A DNA stretch of 64,000 nt from Advenella kashmirensis W13003 (GCF_000506985.1 NZ_KI650979.1:1426710-1490709); one strand, 5' to 3'; numbered from the stretch's first letter, positions 26,723-35,637 are shown. Notes: generated by a model from the sequence alone, not told the origin. Program-made: numbers and translations.

Positions 26723-27540
26723 GCGCCGCGCCCACTCTGCAGATCAAGCAGTTGCGCGTGCGCTACCGCCAGCGCGAGGTGCTGGCGGGTGTCGACCTGG
26801 GTTGCATCAGGCCCGGCGAACTGATTGCGCTGGTCGGCCCGAATGCCGCAGGCAAATCCACATTGCTCAAGGCGATTGCCGGCCTGGTCCCGGCCACGGG
26901 TCACATCCGCTATGGCGATGACGACTGGTCAGGGTGGCCCGTGGGGAGGCGGGTCGAACATATCGGTTTTATGCCGCAATCGACGCCGGAAAGCAGCAAC
27001 CTGACCGTCCTTGAAGCCACCCTGGTCGCACTGCGGTGTACTCGCCTGGGAGCTCGAAAAAGTGACGAACTCGAGGCTTTGCGGACGATCGAGCATCTGG
27101 GTATTGGCGAGCTGGCCTTGCGCCCGCTGCACGAGCTGTCCGGCGGGCAACGACAACTGGCGGCCCTGGCGCAGGCCGTCGTGCGTAATAGTCCGATTCT
27201 GCTGTTGGATGAGCCGGTCAGCGCCCTGGATCTGGCGCACCAGTGGCAGGTGATGCATGTGGCGCGCCGTCTTGCCGACGAAAACCGCATTGTGATCGTG
27301 GTGCTGCATGACCTGGCCCTCGCTGCGCAATGGGCAGACCGGATCGCCATTCTGCATCAACAAAAAATTCATTCTTTGGGCACGCCCAATGACACGATTA
27401 CCGATAAGACGCTGGAGCAAGTATGGGGTGTGCGCGCGCGCGTGCGCGTCTGCGAACAGGGCCGTCCGTTTGTCCTGGTCGACGCCATTGCCCCACAAGC
27501 CAATCCCTTGAGCGAACAACGACAGGATGACACCCGATGA
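26719..27540 (+). CDS. ATPase of ferric-siderophore ABC importer
   Basis: A 273-residue ABC ATPase: Walker A GPNAAGKST at residues 40-48, signature LSGGQRQLAALAQA, Walker B ILLLDEPVSALD and the switch His in VVLHDLALAAQWADRIAIL. FecE/FepC type. The start codon overlaps the permease stop (ATGA); the open frame extends far upstream inside the permease gene but that part is not real. Confidence 0.92.
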   Translation: MSAAPTLQIKQLRVRYRQREVLAGVDLGCIRPGELIALVGPNAAGKSTLLKAIAGLVPATGHIRYGDDDWSGWPVGRRVEHIGFMPQSTPESSNLTVLEATLVALRCTRLGARKSDELEALRTIEHLGIGELALRPLHELSGGQRQLAALAQAVVRNSPILLLDEPVSALDLAHQWQVMHVARRLADENRIVIVVLHDLALAAQWADRIAILHQQKIHSLGTPNDTITDKTLEQVWGVRARVRVCEQGRPFVLVDAIAPQANPLSEQRQDDTR

Positions 27541-28664
27541 CACAATTTCAGACAAGCACGACGGTGCGCAATATCCATGGCGAGCAAGTGCTGGCGGAAG
27601 TGCTGACTCACTTGCGTGAGCATGATCTCGTTGCCTCCAGGCAGGGTAACGCCTGGCATATCGATTACGCCGATACCAAAATCATTTTTGCTGCACAGCA
27701 GGATATGCTGCACGCCCAGGTAACGGCGCCTTCCCAGGCGGCATTGTACGAAGGCAGGATGATGGTGTTTCATCATATTCAGGAGTTCAGCCATTGCGAA
27801 CCGGAAGCGATCCAGTGGGAGGGCGATGCGGTGGCGCTGTCTCGCCCGCCCGCGTTTCGCGTGATCACTGCCGCTGCGGTATCCGATGTGAGTCCGCATT
27901 TGCGGCGCGTACGTTTTCATGGCGATGATCTGGCCCGCTATGATCGCGACGACAATATTCATTGCAAGCTTCTCTTTCCCCAGCCGGACGTCGCCGAGCC
28001 CGAGTGGCCAACGCTGGCCGACAATGGCATGCCGGTTTTTCCCAAAGGAGACAAGCGGCTGGACATGCGAACCTATACCATTCGCCGGATCAATGCCGCG
28101 GAAGGCTGGTTCGATGTGGATTTTGTTCTGCATGAGGATGCGGGTCCGGGTTCGCGCTGGGCCGCCCATGCTACGGTCGGGCAACAGATCGGCCTGTCGG
28201 GGCCCGGTGGGCGAACTGCCCCTGCCGCGCGCTGGATGTTGCTGGCGGGTGACGAGACCGCATTGCCGGCCATCGCCCGTATCGGTGCATCTCTGCCTGC
28301 CACTACAACGGGCCTGGTCCTTATTGAAGTGCAGGGCGCCGGCGATCAGATCAAACTTGACATACCAGCAGGCATGACGGTGCACTGGCTGCATCGGGAC
28401 AAGGCTGCGGCTGGCACGACGACATTGCTGAGCGATGCCATACAGCGCTGCGCCATTGCCGGGCAAGCAGACCGCTTCGTCTGGGTGGGCGCTGAATTTG
28501 CAACGGCGCAGACGGTGCGCGCCTGGTTGCGCAACACTGTGGGGCTGGGCAGCAAGGAACAATTGGTGGTCGCGTACTGGCGCCACGGGATGGATGAGAC
28601 GCAAATGAAAGGCGCGCCTGCAAAGCCGGCTGCCAGCCCTGATGAGGAAGAGGCTGGCTCGTGA
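27537..28664 (+). CDS. Siderophore-interacting protein with N-terminal DUF2218
   Basis: A 375-residue cytoplasmic fusion. Residues 1-100 match DUF2218 (IHGEQVLAEVLTHLREHDLVA, FAAQQDMLHAQVTAPSQAALYEGRMMVFHHIQEF). The rest is a siderophore-interacting flavoreductase (ViuB/YqjH type): FRVITAAAVSDVSPHLRRVRFHGDD, RTYTIRR (flavin site), a GPGGR turn and WVGAEFATAQTVRAWLRN. It should release iron by reducing the ferric siderophore after uptake. Start overlaps the ATPase stop (ATGA). Confidence 0.87.
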   Translation: MTQFQTSTTVRNIHGEQVLAEVLTHLREHDLVASRQGNAWHIDYADTKIIFAAQQDMLHAQVTAPSQAALYEGRMMVFHHIQEFSHCEPEAIQWEGDAVALSRPPAFRVITAAAVSDVSPHLRRVRFHGDDLARYDRDDNIHCKLLFPQPDVAEPEWPTLADNGMPVFPKGDKRLDMRTYTIRRINAAEGWFDVDFVLHEDAGPGSRWAAHATVGQQIGLSGPGGRTAPAARWMLLAGDETALPAIARIGASLPATTTGLVLIEVQGAGDQIKLDIPAGMTVHWLHRDKAAAGTTTLLSDAIQRCAIAGQADRFVWVGAEFATAQTVRAWLRNTVGLGSKEQLVVAYWRHGMDETQMKGAPAKPAASPDEEEAGS

Positions 28665-30043
28665 GCGGGTCAGTTGATGGCTCGTCGCGCACCCGGCCCC
28701 AACTCCAACAGAGCAATCCGTCGTCACGCCCAAAGCGGCGCTGGTCCCGCCTGACCCTGGATCTGGATCCCCTTGTGCAGTCGCCGGGGTTTCGGAGCCT
28801 GTATCTCGCCCGCTCTGTTTCCTTGTTGTCCATTGCGATTCTGGCCGTTGCCGTTGCCTGGCAAGTGTATGCCATCAGTGGTTCGTCCCTGCATGTGGCG
28901 GGGGTGAGTATTGGTCTGGCACTGGGGTCGCTCGTGGGTCTGGTATGGGGCGGCGCGCTGGCTGATCGGGCTGATCGCCGGCGCACCATGATCTGGGGCA
29001 GAACCGCCTATGTGGGCGTGGTGGTGCTCTTGTGTGCCAATAGCTTGCGGGCTGAGCCGGGACTGGTCGAAATTTACCTGGCGACATTGCTGAGCGGATT
29101 GACCAGCGGGATCAGTGCGCCGGCACTGATGGCGGCCATGCCGCGCCTGGTTCCCGCTCACCAACTGGCTGCAGCCGGCGCCCTGAACGCCCTGACCATG
29201 GAACTGAGCCGCCTGATCGGCCCGCTTATCGCCGGAGCACTTCTTGCACGGCTCGGCCTTGCCTCCTGTTTTATCGTGGTGCTTATTGGCGCTGCCATTG
29301 TGCCGGTTCTCCTGACCCGATTACCGCAAGATCTGCTGGTGCCTGACGCGGGTCGGCAGGCAGTAGCGGCAAGGCCTGCGATGCACAAACAATGGCTGGA
29401 TGGCTTGCAATATGTGCGACACAATACGGTCATTGCCTGTTTGCTTGCCCTGGATCTGGCCATGATGGTATTTGCCAGTGTCCATGCCCTGATGCCGCAA
29501 CTGGCAAAGGAGGTTCTGCAGGGCGGTCCGCAAATGGTGGGTTATCTTTATGCTGCCCCGGCTTGTGGGGCGTTGCTGGTCGCGCTGACCTCCGGCTGGA
29601 CCCGTGATCTGGCCCGCCCCGGACGCCTGGTGATTGCATGTGCATTATTATGGGGTGTGGCAATTGCGTTTGCAGGCATCGCCGCTGGCGGAGTGAGTGA
29701 CGCTTTACCCTGGGGCGTGTGGCCGCTCCTGGTGTGCCTGGCGATCGCAGGAATGGCGGATACCGCCTCGGACATTGTGCGAGGTGCTCTGCTGCAAATT
29801 CATACCCCGGATGCGCTGCGCGGTCGCGTGTCAGGTTTATGGCTTTTGCAGGGATACCTGGGACCGGCGCTGGGCGGCCTGCAGTCGGGGGCACTGGCCA
29901 CGTTATGGTCGCCTGGCCGTGCGCTTGTGATTGGAGGGACGGCCTGTGCGTTGGTGGTGGGCGTATTTACTGCATTGCCAGTCAGCCGTTTGCGCCGCTC
30001 ATTGTGGAGTGACGACACAAGGGGGAGTCCGGGTCAGCATTAG
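28661..30043 (+). CDS. EntS-like MFS exporter
   Basis: A 460-residue major-facilitator protein with about 12 helices, related to the enterobactin exporter EntS: FRSLYLARSVSLLSIAILAVAVAWQVYAISGSSLHVAG, GGALADRADRRRTMIWGR and a C-terminal LRGRVSGLWLLQGYLGPALGGLQSGALA. EntS secretes a siderophore made in the cell, but no siderophore synthesis gene is in this window. It may export the ligand after iron removal, or work with synthesis genes elsewhere. GTG start overlaps the preceding stop; last gene of the operon. Confidence 0.82.
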   Translation: MSGSVDGSSRTRPQLQQSNPSSRPKRRWSRLTLDLDPLVQSPGFRSLYLARSVSLLSIAILAVAVAWQVYAISGSSLHVAGVSIGLALGSLVGLVWGGALADRADRRRTMIWGRTAYVGVVVLLCANSLRAEPGLVEIYLATLLSGLTSGISAPALMAAMPRLVPAHQLAAAGALNALTMELSRLIGPLIAGALLARLGLASCFIVVLIGAAIVPVLLTRLPQDLLVPDAGRQAVAARPAMHKQWLDGLQYVRHNTVIACLLALDLAMMVFASVHALMPQLAKEVLQGGPQMVGYLYAAPACGALLVALTSGWTRDLARPGRLVIACALLWGVAIAFAGIAAGGVSDALPWGVWPLLVCLAIAGMADTASDIVRGALLQIHTPDALRGRVSGLWLLQGYLGPALGGLQSGALATLWSPGRALVIGGTACALVVGVFTALPVSRLRRSLWSDDTRGSPGQH

Positions 30044-30117
30044 CCCACACATCCTGACGCGGGCGTTCCGGAACGCCATGACCGTACGTTATGGTCCCGG
30101 GGGCCCGCCAACGCATG

Positions 30118-30732
30118 TCAAGGCGTGCTGCCTTCATCTGCTGGGCATCGCCCTTGCGCCAGTACCGCTGATTTGAGCGAGGCAATCCATTCCGGACTGT
30201 CCACAGACTGCGCCAGGAAGGCTGTACCGATCATGGCTGCAAAAAGGACCTGAATCTGTTGTTCGGACATCGCAGGGTGTGAACCTGTTGCCGCAGACTG
30301 CAGTGCGGCCTGACGAAAATGCCGATAGAGCGCTTCCGTGTGTGAGCCGTACAGATCAACCGTTTCTTCCCCCGTGGAATGATGACTCACATACGGGGCG
30401 AAGGCCAGGATGGGACACGTTTGGGCAGGCAGTCTTTTTCTGAAATAATGCGAGATCAGCATTTCCAGCCCGTCTTCGGACGCGGCTGTGCCGGTTTCGC
30501 TGGTCTGTTTCCAGCGCTCTGATGACTGTTCAAATACAGTGGACAGTACCTCGTTGACCAGTGCTTCTTTCGAGGCGAAATGCCGATAGAAGCCACCGGC
30601 GGTCAGGCCTGCGGCGGCCATTACATCTGCAATAGAAACATTGTCTACGCCGCGTTCACGGAACAGGGCGCATGCTGCCTTCACAATTTCGGTGCGATTC
30701 AGTTCGGCTTGTTGCCTGGAGGAGCGTCCCAT
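30118..30732 (-). CDS. TetR/AcrR-family repressor
   Basis: A 204-residue TetR-type regulator. The DNA-binding part is residues 10-60 (RTEIVKAACALFRERGVDNVSIADVMAAAGLTAGGFYRHFASKEAL); the ligand domain follows. I start at ATG 30732, 6 bp after AGGA; the frame remains open to 30816. It diverges from an MFS gene, and two matched inverted repeats lie between them, one in front of each gene, so it should control both itself and the transporter. Confidence 0.85.
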   Translation of the reverse strand: MGRSSRQQAELNRTEIVKAACALFRERGVDNVSIADVMAAAGLTAGGFYRHFASKEALVNEVLSTVFEQSSERWKQTSETGTAASEDGLEMLISHYFRKRLPAQTCPILAFAPYVSHHSTGEETVDLYGSHTEALYRHFRQAALQSAATGSHPAMSEQQIQVLFAAMIGTAFLAQSVDSPEWIASLKSAVLAQGRCPADEGSTP

Positions 30733-30754
30733 AAAAATTCCTAGTAAAGACCGT

Positions 30755-30778
30755 AATAGATTATCACACGCTTCTATT
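30755..30778. promoter_or_regulatory. Probable TetR operator, site 1
   Basis: AATAGA-N12-TCTATT, exact inverted arms, 23 bp upstream of the TetR start codon. Same arms and same 12-bp spacing as the site at 30878-30901. Confidence 0.65.
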
Positions 30779-30852
30779 CCGGGTCGGTCAAATGCCGTTG
30801 CGTGCCAGGGATCCAACAGAGTCAGGACTCATGCATGACGGCGATCTGCTGA

Positions 30853-30871
30853 TATGATGATAATCATTGAA
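30853..30871. promoter_or_regulatory. Fur-like box in the TetR-MFS promoter region
   Basis: TATGATGATAATCATTGAA matches the 19-bp Fur consensus at 14 of 19 positions by eye, the best of the three candidates in the window. It lies between the two TetR-type sites, 76 bp before the MFS gene. Confidence 0.55.
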
Positions 30872-30877
30872 TCCCAT

Positions 30878-30901
30878 AATAGATTGTGTATATAATCTAT
30901 T
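30878..30901. promoter_or_regulatory. Probable TetR operator, site 2
   Basis: AATAGATT-N8-AATCTATT (equivalently AATAGA-N12-TCTATT), exact inverted arms, 45 bp before the MFS start codon. Shares arm sequence and spacing with site 1 near the TetR gene. Confidence 0.7.
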
Positions 30902-30946
30902 TTAACAAATTCCAGGTTACCGCAACTTTCAAATTACAGGGGCATC

Positions 30947-32200
30947 ATGTCTTCGGTCAACTCGCAAACCCGCCCGCTTTCCGTATGGCAAATCCTGATC
31001 TGTGGTGGCCTGATCGTTACTTTTTCAATGGGCGTGCGCCACGGGTTCGGTCTCTGGCTGCAGCCGGTCATCCAGGCCAACGACTGGGGGCGTGAAACCT
31101 TTTCGTTTGCGATTGCGATTCAGAATCTGGTCTGGGGCGTCACGGGTGTGTTTGCGGGCATGCTTGCCGACCGTTTCGGGGCATTCAGGGTCATTATTGC
31201 AGGCGCAATTCTCTATGCGCTTGGCCTGTTGGGCATGGCCTACACGACTTCGCCGCTGGCCTTTACGCTCACTACCGGTGTGCTGCTTGGGATGGCGCAG
31301 GCGGGTACTACCTATGCTGTTATCTTCGGCGTAATCGGTCGCAATATTCCGGTCAGCCGTCGTTCCTGGGCAATGGGGGTAGCAGCGGCGGCGGGTTCTT
31401 TCGGCCAGTTTTTAATGCTGCCCACGGAAAATATCCTGATCAGTTCCTTCGGCTGGCAGGAAGCACTGGTGTTTCTGAGCTGCGCGGTCCTGCTGATTGT
31501 GCCGCTGGCTTTCGGTCTGCGTGAAAAAGACCTGGTTGCGAACCGCGCAGCCACACCGACCGAAGCCAGCCAGGGTGTCATTCACGCTATCCGCGAGGCG
31601 TTTGCCTATCGCAGCTTCCGTCTGCTGGTGCTCGGGTATTTCGTCTGTGGTTTCCAGGTGGTGTTCATCGGCGTGCACATGCCCAGCTATCTCAAAGATG
31701 AGGGTCTGAACGCAGAGGTCGCCAGTTATGCATTGGCGCTGATCGGTCTGTTTAATGTATTTGGAACTTATCTTGTGGGTTCTCTGGGCCAGATCTGGCC
31801 CAAGCGGTACCTGCTGGCATTTATTTATACGGCCCGTGGCGTGGCCATTGCAATCTTTCTGATCGTGCCCATTTCTGCGGTCAGCGTCTATATTTTTTCT
31901 GCAGTCATGGGTTTCTTATGGCTGTCCACCGTACCTGCAACGAACGCGATTGTTGCGCAGATTTTCGGTGTCAGGCATTTTTCCATGTTGGGCGGGTTTG
32001 TTTTCTTCAGCCACCAGATCGGTTCTTTTCTGGGCGTCTGGCTCGGCGGAAAGCTGTATGACATTTATGGTAATTATGACGTCGTCTGGTATTTGGCCAT
32101 TGCGCTTAGTGTCTTTGCCACCCTTATGAATCTGCCTATCAACGAGAATGCAATCCAGCGCCGGCCGGACGCGGTGACTCAGCCGCAAGCAGTAGCTTAA
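30947..32200 (+). CDS. MFS transporter (oxalate/monocarboxylate-type)
   Basis: A 417-residue major-facilitator protein with 12 expected helices. The start of the protein (LICGGLIVTFSMGVRHGFGLWLQPVIQANDWGRETFSFAIAIQNLVWGVTGVFAGMLADRFG) resembles the OFA/monocarboxylate-porter branch; VPATNAIVAQIFGVRHFSMLGGFVFFSHQIGSFLGVWLGG is also typical. A small organic anion is the likely substrate, but this is inferred. Regulated presumably by the divergent TetR protein; a Fur-like box lies in the same gap. Confidence 0.82.
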   Translation: MSSVNSQTRPLSVWQILICGGLIVTFSMGVRHGFGLWLQPVIQANDWGRETFSFAIAIQNLVWGVTGVFAGMLADRFGAFRVIIAGAILYALGLLGMAYTTSPLAFTLTTGVLLGMAQAGTTYAVIFGVIGRNIPVSRRSWAMGVAAAAGSFGQFLMLPTENILISSFGWQEALVFLSCAVLLIVPLAFGLREKDLVANRAATPTEASQGVIHAIREAFAYRSFRLLVLGYFVCGFQVVFIGVHMPSYLKDEGLNAEVASYALALIGLFNVFGTYLVGSLGQIWPKRYLLAFIYTARGVAIAIFLIVPISAVSVYIFSAVMGFLWLSTVPATNAIVAQIFGVRHFSMLGGFVFFSHQIGSFLGVWLGGKLYDIYGNYDVVWYLAIALSVFATLMNLPINENAIQRRPDAVTQPQAVA

Positions 32201-32319
32201 CGTTCACTGCAGCCCAGGCGCTGCGGCTGGCGACGTCTCCAACTGGTGAATGTCGGAGTGTGCCGCCATGCAAGCGTTCTTTCAGGGAATGGTGCGGTTG
32301 CTCCGGGATGCAAATGTTG

Positions 32320-32985
32320 TCATTCCGGACGTCGAACAGCGCGTACCTTGCCGCTGGCGCCTCCACCACAATAAAAAAGATCCGCACCATCCGATTCCAA
32401 TCCGCTCACTCCGATGCCTGTTGGCATGCTAATGCGTTGCAACACAGCGCCGGTGTCCGGATCAATCTGCCGAATATCGCTTTCTTCCGCTTCCCAGGTG
32501 CCGTGCCAGAGTTCATGGTCGACCCACGTCACTCCTGTGACAAAGCGATCAGAGGCAATTTTGCGAAGAACAGCACCTGTTTCCGGATCGATCTGGACAA
32601 TATTGCGATCGCGGTACTGCCCTACCCAAAGGCTGCCTTCTGCCCAGGCCAACCCGGAGTCGTTCCCCTGCCCAGGCGCCGGAATGGAGGAGAGGATGCT
32701 GCCGTCGGCGGGGTCGATTTTGTTGATCCGGTCGCCGGCAATCTGATACAGATGAGTGCCATCAAACGCCGTGCCGGCATCGCAAGTGCAATCTAAAGTG
32801 TGCGTGATCTGATGGTCTGCGGGGTTGATGGCAAGCAATTTGTTACCGGTAGCGGCCCACAGCCGCTGACCATCGAAAGTGACGCCGTGAATGGCATCGG
32901 CATCCTGGAACGGGCCAAATTCATCTGTGATATCGGCAACAGCCGAGGCGGTGCCGGGTGTCCCTGTTCTTGCTGTCTGTTTCAT
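32320..32985 (-). CDS. Beta-propeller protein (YVTN/SMP-30-like)
   Basis: A 221-residue protein made of repeated blades: IHGVTFDGQRLWAATGNKLLAINPADHQ, AGTAFDGTHLYQIAGDRINKIDPADGS, SGLAWAEGSLWVGQYRDRNIVQIDPETGA and VTGVTWVDHELWHGTWEAEESDIRQIDPDTGA. This gives at least five WD/YVTN-like repeats, related to the glutamine-cyclotransferase/YVTN propellers. No signal peptide is seen, so it is probably cytoplasmic. Start at ATG 32985, 7 bp after AGGAG. It follows the regulator gene by 46 bp on the same strand. Confidence 0.65.
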   Translation of the reverse strand: MKQTARTGTPGTASAVADITDEFGPFQDADAIHGVTFDGQRLWAATGNKLLAINPADHQITHTLDCTCDAGTAFDGTHLYQIAGDRINKIDPADGSILSSIPAPGQGNDSGLAWAEGSLWVGQYRDRNIVQIDPETGAVLRKIASDRFVTGVTWVDHELWHGTWEAEESDIRQIDPDTGAVLQRISMPTGIGVSGLESDGADLFYCGGGASGKVRAVRRPE

Positions 32986-33031
32986 TTTCATCTCCTGATG
33001 TCGCACCTCGAAATGGCGCGGTAAGATCATT

Positions 33032-34267
33032 CTATTTGAGTGGGAGAACAGAAGGGAGTAACAATATTGTCGTGAAACCGGCCAGTGACGGGCAAACCCA
33101 GCGTCTGCTGCGCGAGTGACCTACTGCATTGACCTGTCCAGCCAACTCCAGATCGGCCAGTGTTCGTTGCACTGTACGCTGGCTTGCGCCCAGTGCCTGC
33201 GCCAGCGCCGAAGTTGACCAGGCCGAACCATCCGCCAGTAACGCCATCAGCGAGGCGGCTTCGCTGTCCAGTGGAGGAGCCAACACCACCACGTTGCGTT
33301 GCTGCAGCGGCTCAAGCCGATATCCTTCGTCCGTGGCGCTGATCCGGGCAATCGGCTTGATGAGTTTGCGCAAGCGACCTATTTGTACACGCAAGCGTGC
33401 CCTATGTGATTCATCCGGTTGCGTCAGGCGAAATACCTGAAAAATAATCGTTTCCCGGGAAATGTCATTCGGCCAGGCATTGCCCAGCAGCCAAATGATC
33501 TCATACAGAACAGGTCGTGTCGCCAGCGGTAACCATCGGCCGTCAGTACTGACGCCTCGGCGGCAGCCGTCGATAATCAGATTGGAAGAGGAGTACAGGC
33601 CAGCGACCTCTTCTAGCAATAATGCCCGGGCCCCCTGGCAATCCGGCAATCGTGCCGCCGGGCGGCTGAATACTTCCTGCATTGATCTTACTTCAGATCT
33701 CAATGCAGGAATGTCTGCCTGTGCGGCTGCAGTTTCAGCCTGGCGCAGGGCCGTCCGGGCACGCTCGATCTGCAGTGAACGCAAAGCCAGTTCGGTCGAC
33801 AGCAGTTGCGCCATTGCGACCAGCGACGCGGGCCCGCCGCTGGTTTCAAGCCTGGCCGCGTGAGCCGTCGCTGCGTCAATGCGCCCCAGCAAGAGGCAGC
33901 AGCGGGCCATGATGAGCCGGGCCTGCAGGGCGTTGGTATGGTCGTTGTGGGACTCAAGCGTAGCCAGAGCACCAGGAAGAACGTGCAAGGGGTAATTGAG
34001 ATCCCGCACTGCCAGCGCCACTTCTGCCTGGGCGACAACGCATCGGGCGCGCTCTACGGGTTCATGCACGCCGAAACCGCGAGCCGCCTGGCGGAGCAGG
34101 TCCCGGGAGCGGGCATAGTCGCCCAGGCGAGCCATGGCAATACCGCGCAGCGCCAGAGCAGGCGGATCGTTGCGCAATGCCACCAGCCCGAGGGCATCGA
34201 GTACATTACCCTGAGCAAGCAAGCGAGCACAAGCGGTCGTTAAGGAATCCATGGCGATAGCATACAC
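33032..34267 (-). CDS. Transcriptional regulator with winged-helix and second HTH domain
   Basis: A 411-residue protein. Residues 1-210 are helical, TPR-like (LARLGDYARSRDLL-type repeats with Ala/Leu spacing). Residues about 220-320 look like an OmpR/SARP-type winged helix: ETIIFQVFRLTQPDESHRARLRVQIGRLRKLIKPIARISATDEGYRL. Residues about 335-385 are a second helix-turn-helix (STSALAQALGASQRTVQRTLADLELAGQV). I do not recognise a named family. It is likely transcribed with the beta-propeller gene, which it may control or sense through. Start could also be ATG 34252. Confidence 0.65.
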   Translation of the reverse strand: MYAIAMDSLTTACARLLAQGNVLDALGLVALRNDPPALALRGIAMARLGDYARSRDLLRQAARGFGVHEPVERARCVVAQAEVALAVRDLNYPLHVLPGALATLESHNDHTNALQARLIMARCCLLLGRIDAATAHAARLETSGGPASLVAMAQLLSTELALRSLQIERARTALRQAETAAAQADIPALRSEVRSMQEVFSRPAARLPDCQGARALLLEEVAGLYSSSNLIIDGCRRGVSTDGRWLPLATRPVLYEIIWLLGNAWPNDISRETIIFQVFRLTQPDESHRARLRVQIGRLRKLIKPIARISATDEGYRLEPLQQRNVVVLAPPLDSEAASLMALLADGSAWSTSALAQALGASQRTVQRTLADLELAGQVNAVGHSRSRRWVCPSLAGFTTILLLPSVLPLK

Positions 34268-34300
34268 CGGGTCCGGGGGCTGCAGTAGAAGGTGCTTAAC

Positions 34301-34330
34301 AAAAAAAGACAGGCAATCGGCCTGTCTTTT
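34301..34330. terminator. Bidirectional Rho-independent terminator
   Basis: AAAAGACAGGC and GCCTGTCTTTT form an 11-bp perfect stem around a 5-nt loop (34304-34330), with an A-run on one side and a T-run on the other. It ends the TRAP operon read on the minus strand, 30 bp past the dctM stop, just before the regulator gene begins. Confidence 0.85.
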
Positions 34331-34359
34331 AAATGGCTTTCAGACTGATGAAAAGACTG

Positions 34360-35637
34360 TTAACCCAGCAACTTTGGAAGCCACAAGGTAATCTCCGGAA
34401 CGTAAGTGACGATGATCAGAAACGCCAGCAACAGAATCAGCCATGGCGAGGCTGCCCGCACAACCCGGCCGATAGACATATTGGTGATCCCTGCGGTGAC
34501 AAACAGATTCAGTCCTATCGGGGGCGTGACCATGCCGATTTCCAGATTGACCACCATGATAATACCCAGATGCACCGGGTCTATTCCAAGTTGCGTGGCA
34601 ATGGGAAACAGGATGGGGGCCAGAATCAGGATAATGCCCGTGGGTTCCATGAACATTCCGGCGACCAGCAGCAGAACGTTGATCACGATCAGAAACTGCC
34701 AAGCCTCCATGTTCCAGGCAATGATTTGCTCGGCAATGATCTGCGGTATGCGTTCGGTCGTGAGCACATGGGCAAACAGCAGCGCATTCACGATGATAAA
34801 CATCAACATGATCGTAATTTTGGCGGCGTCCAGCAGCACTTCCGGCACCTGTCGCAAGCCGATATCCCGGTAGACAAAGACGGCCACCAGAAAGGCATAG
34901 ACCGCGGCTACGGCGGCCGCTTCGGTTGGCGTGAAGACGCCGCCGTAGATACCGCCAAGGATAATGAAAATAAGCGCCAGCCCCCAAATCGAATCCCGGC
35001 CTGCCGCCAGCACTTCGCGCATACTGGCACGTGGCTGACGTGGATAGTTTTTGATTTTCGCCACGATATAGATGGCGATCATCAACAACAGGCCGAGTGC
35101 AATACCAGGTATCACGCCTGCCATAAACAGGGCGCCGACCGATGTCTCTGTCGCGGCCCCGTATACTACCATCACAATAGAAGGCGGAATCAGAATGCCT
35201 AGCGTGCCGGCATTGCAGACCACACCAGCGGCAAAGGATTGAGGGTAGCCGGAACGCACCATACCGGCGATCACAATGGAGCCCACTGCCACAACAGTGG
35301 CAGGCGAGGATCCTGATACGGCAGCAAACAGGCAGCATGCCATGACAGATGCAATAGCCAGGCCGCCATGAAAATGTCCGACCGTAGCAACGGCAAAGCG
35401 GATCATGCGTTTGGCCACGCCACCTGTTGTCATGAATGCGCCGGCCAGTACAAAAAACGGAATCGCCATCAGGGTAAAGTGTTCCGATGTTTCATACATC
35501 TTTAACGAGAGCGAGGCGAGTGAATCCGTGCCAAAAAACAGGATTGTCAGCAGGGAAGACAAGCCCAGCGCGACCGCAACGGGTGTGCCCAGAAACATGA
35601 ACACGAACAGCATGATAAAAAGGGCGATAGTCGTCAT
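34360..35637 (-). CDS. dctM: TRAP transporter large permease (DctM)
   Basis: A 425-residue large membrane subunit with about 12 helices. Family blocks include ALGLSSLLTILFFG, FFVLAGAFMTTGGVAKRMIRFA, AVSGSSPATVVAVGSIVIAGMVRSGYPQSFAAGVVCNAGTLGILIPPSIVMVVYG and VTPPIGLNLFVTAGI. It uses the sodium gradient to move substrate delivered by DctP. Start overlaps the dctQ stop (ATGA). Confidence 0.93.
   Translation of the reverse strand: MTTIALFIMLFVFMFLGTPVAVALGLSSLLTILFFGTDSLASLSLKMYETSEHFTLMAIPFFVLAGAFMTTGGVAKRMIRFAVATVGHFHGGLAIASVMACCLFAAVSGSSPATVVAVGSIVIAGMVRSGYPQSFAAGVVCNAGTLGILIPPSIVMVVYGAATETSVGALFMAGVIPGIALGLLLMIAIYIVAKIKNYPRQPRASMREVLAAGRDSIWGLALIFIILGGIYGGVFTPTEAAAVAAVYAFLVAVFVYRDIGLRQVPEVLLDAAKITIMLMFIIVNALLFAHVLTTERIPQIIAEQIIAWNMEAWQFLIVINVLLLVAGMFMEPTGIILILAPILFPIATQLGIDPVHLGIIMVVNLEIGMVTPPIGLNLFVTAGITNMSIGRVVRAASPWLILLLAFLIIVTYVPEITLWLPKLLG

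Noticed and set aside
25825-26904. Long antisense open frame opposite the FecCD permease and ATPase
   Set aside because: It is Arg/Thr/Ala/Pro-rich with no domain resemblance and lies opposite clearly conserved genes; it reflects GC-rich codon bias.
34333-35202. 289-residue frame opposite dctM
   Set aside because: Gln/His/Asp-rich low-complexity translation typical of the complement of a membrane protein gene.
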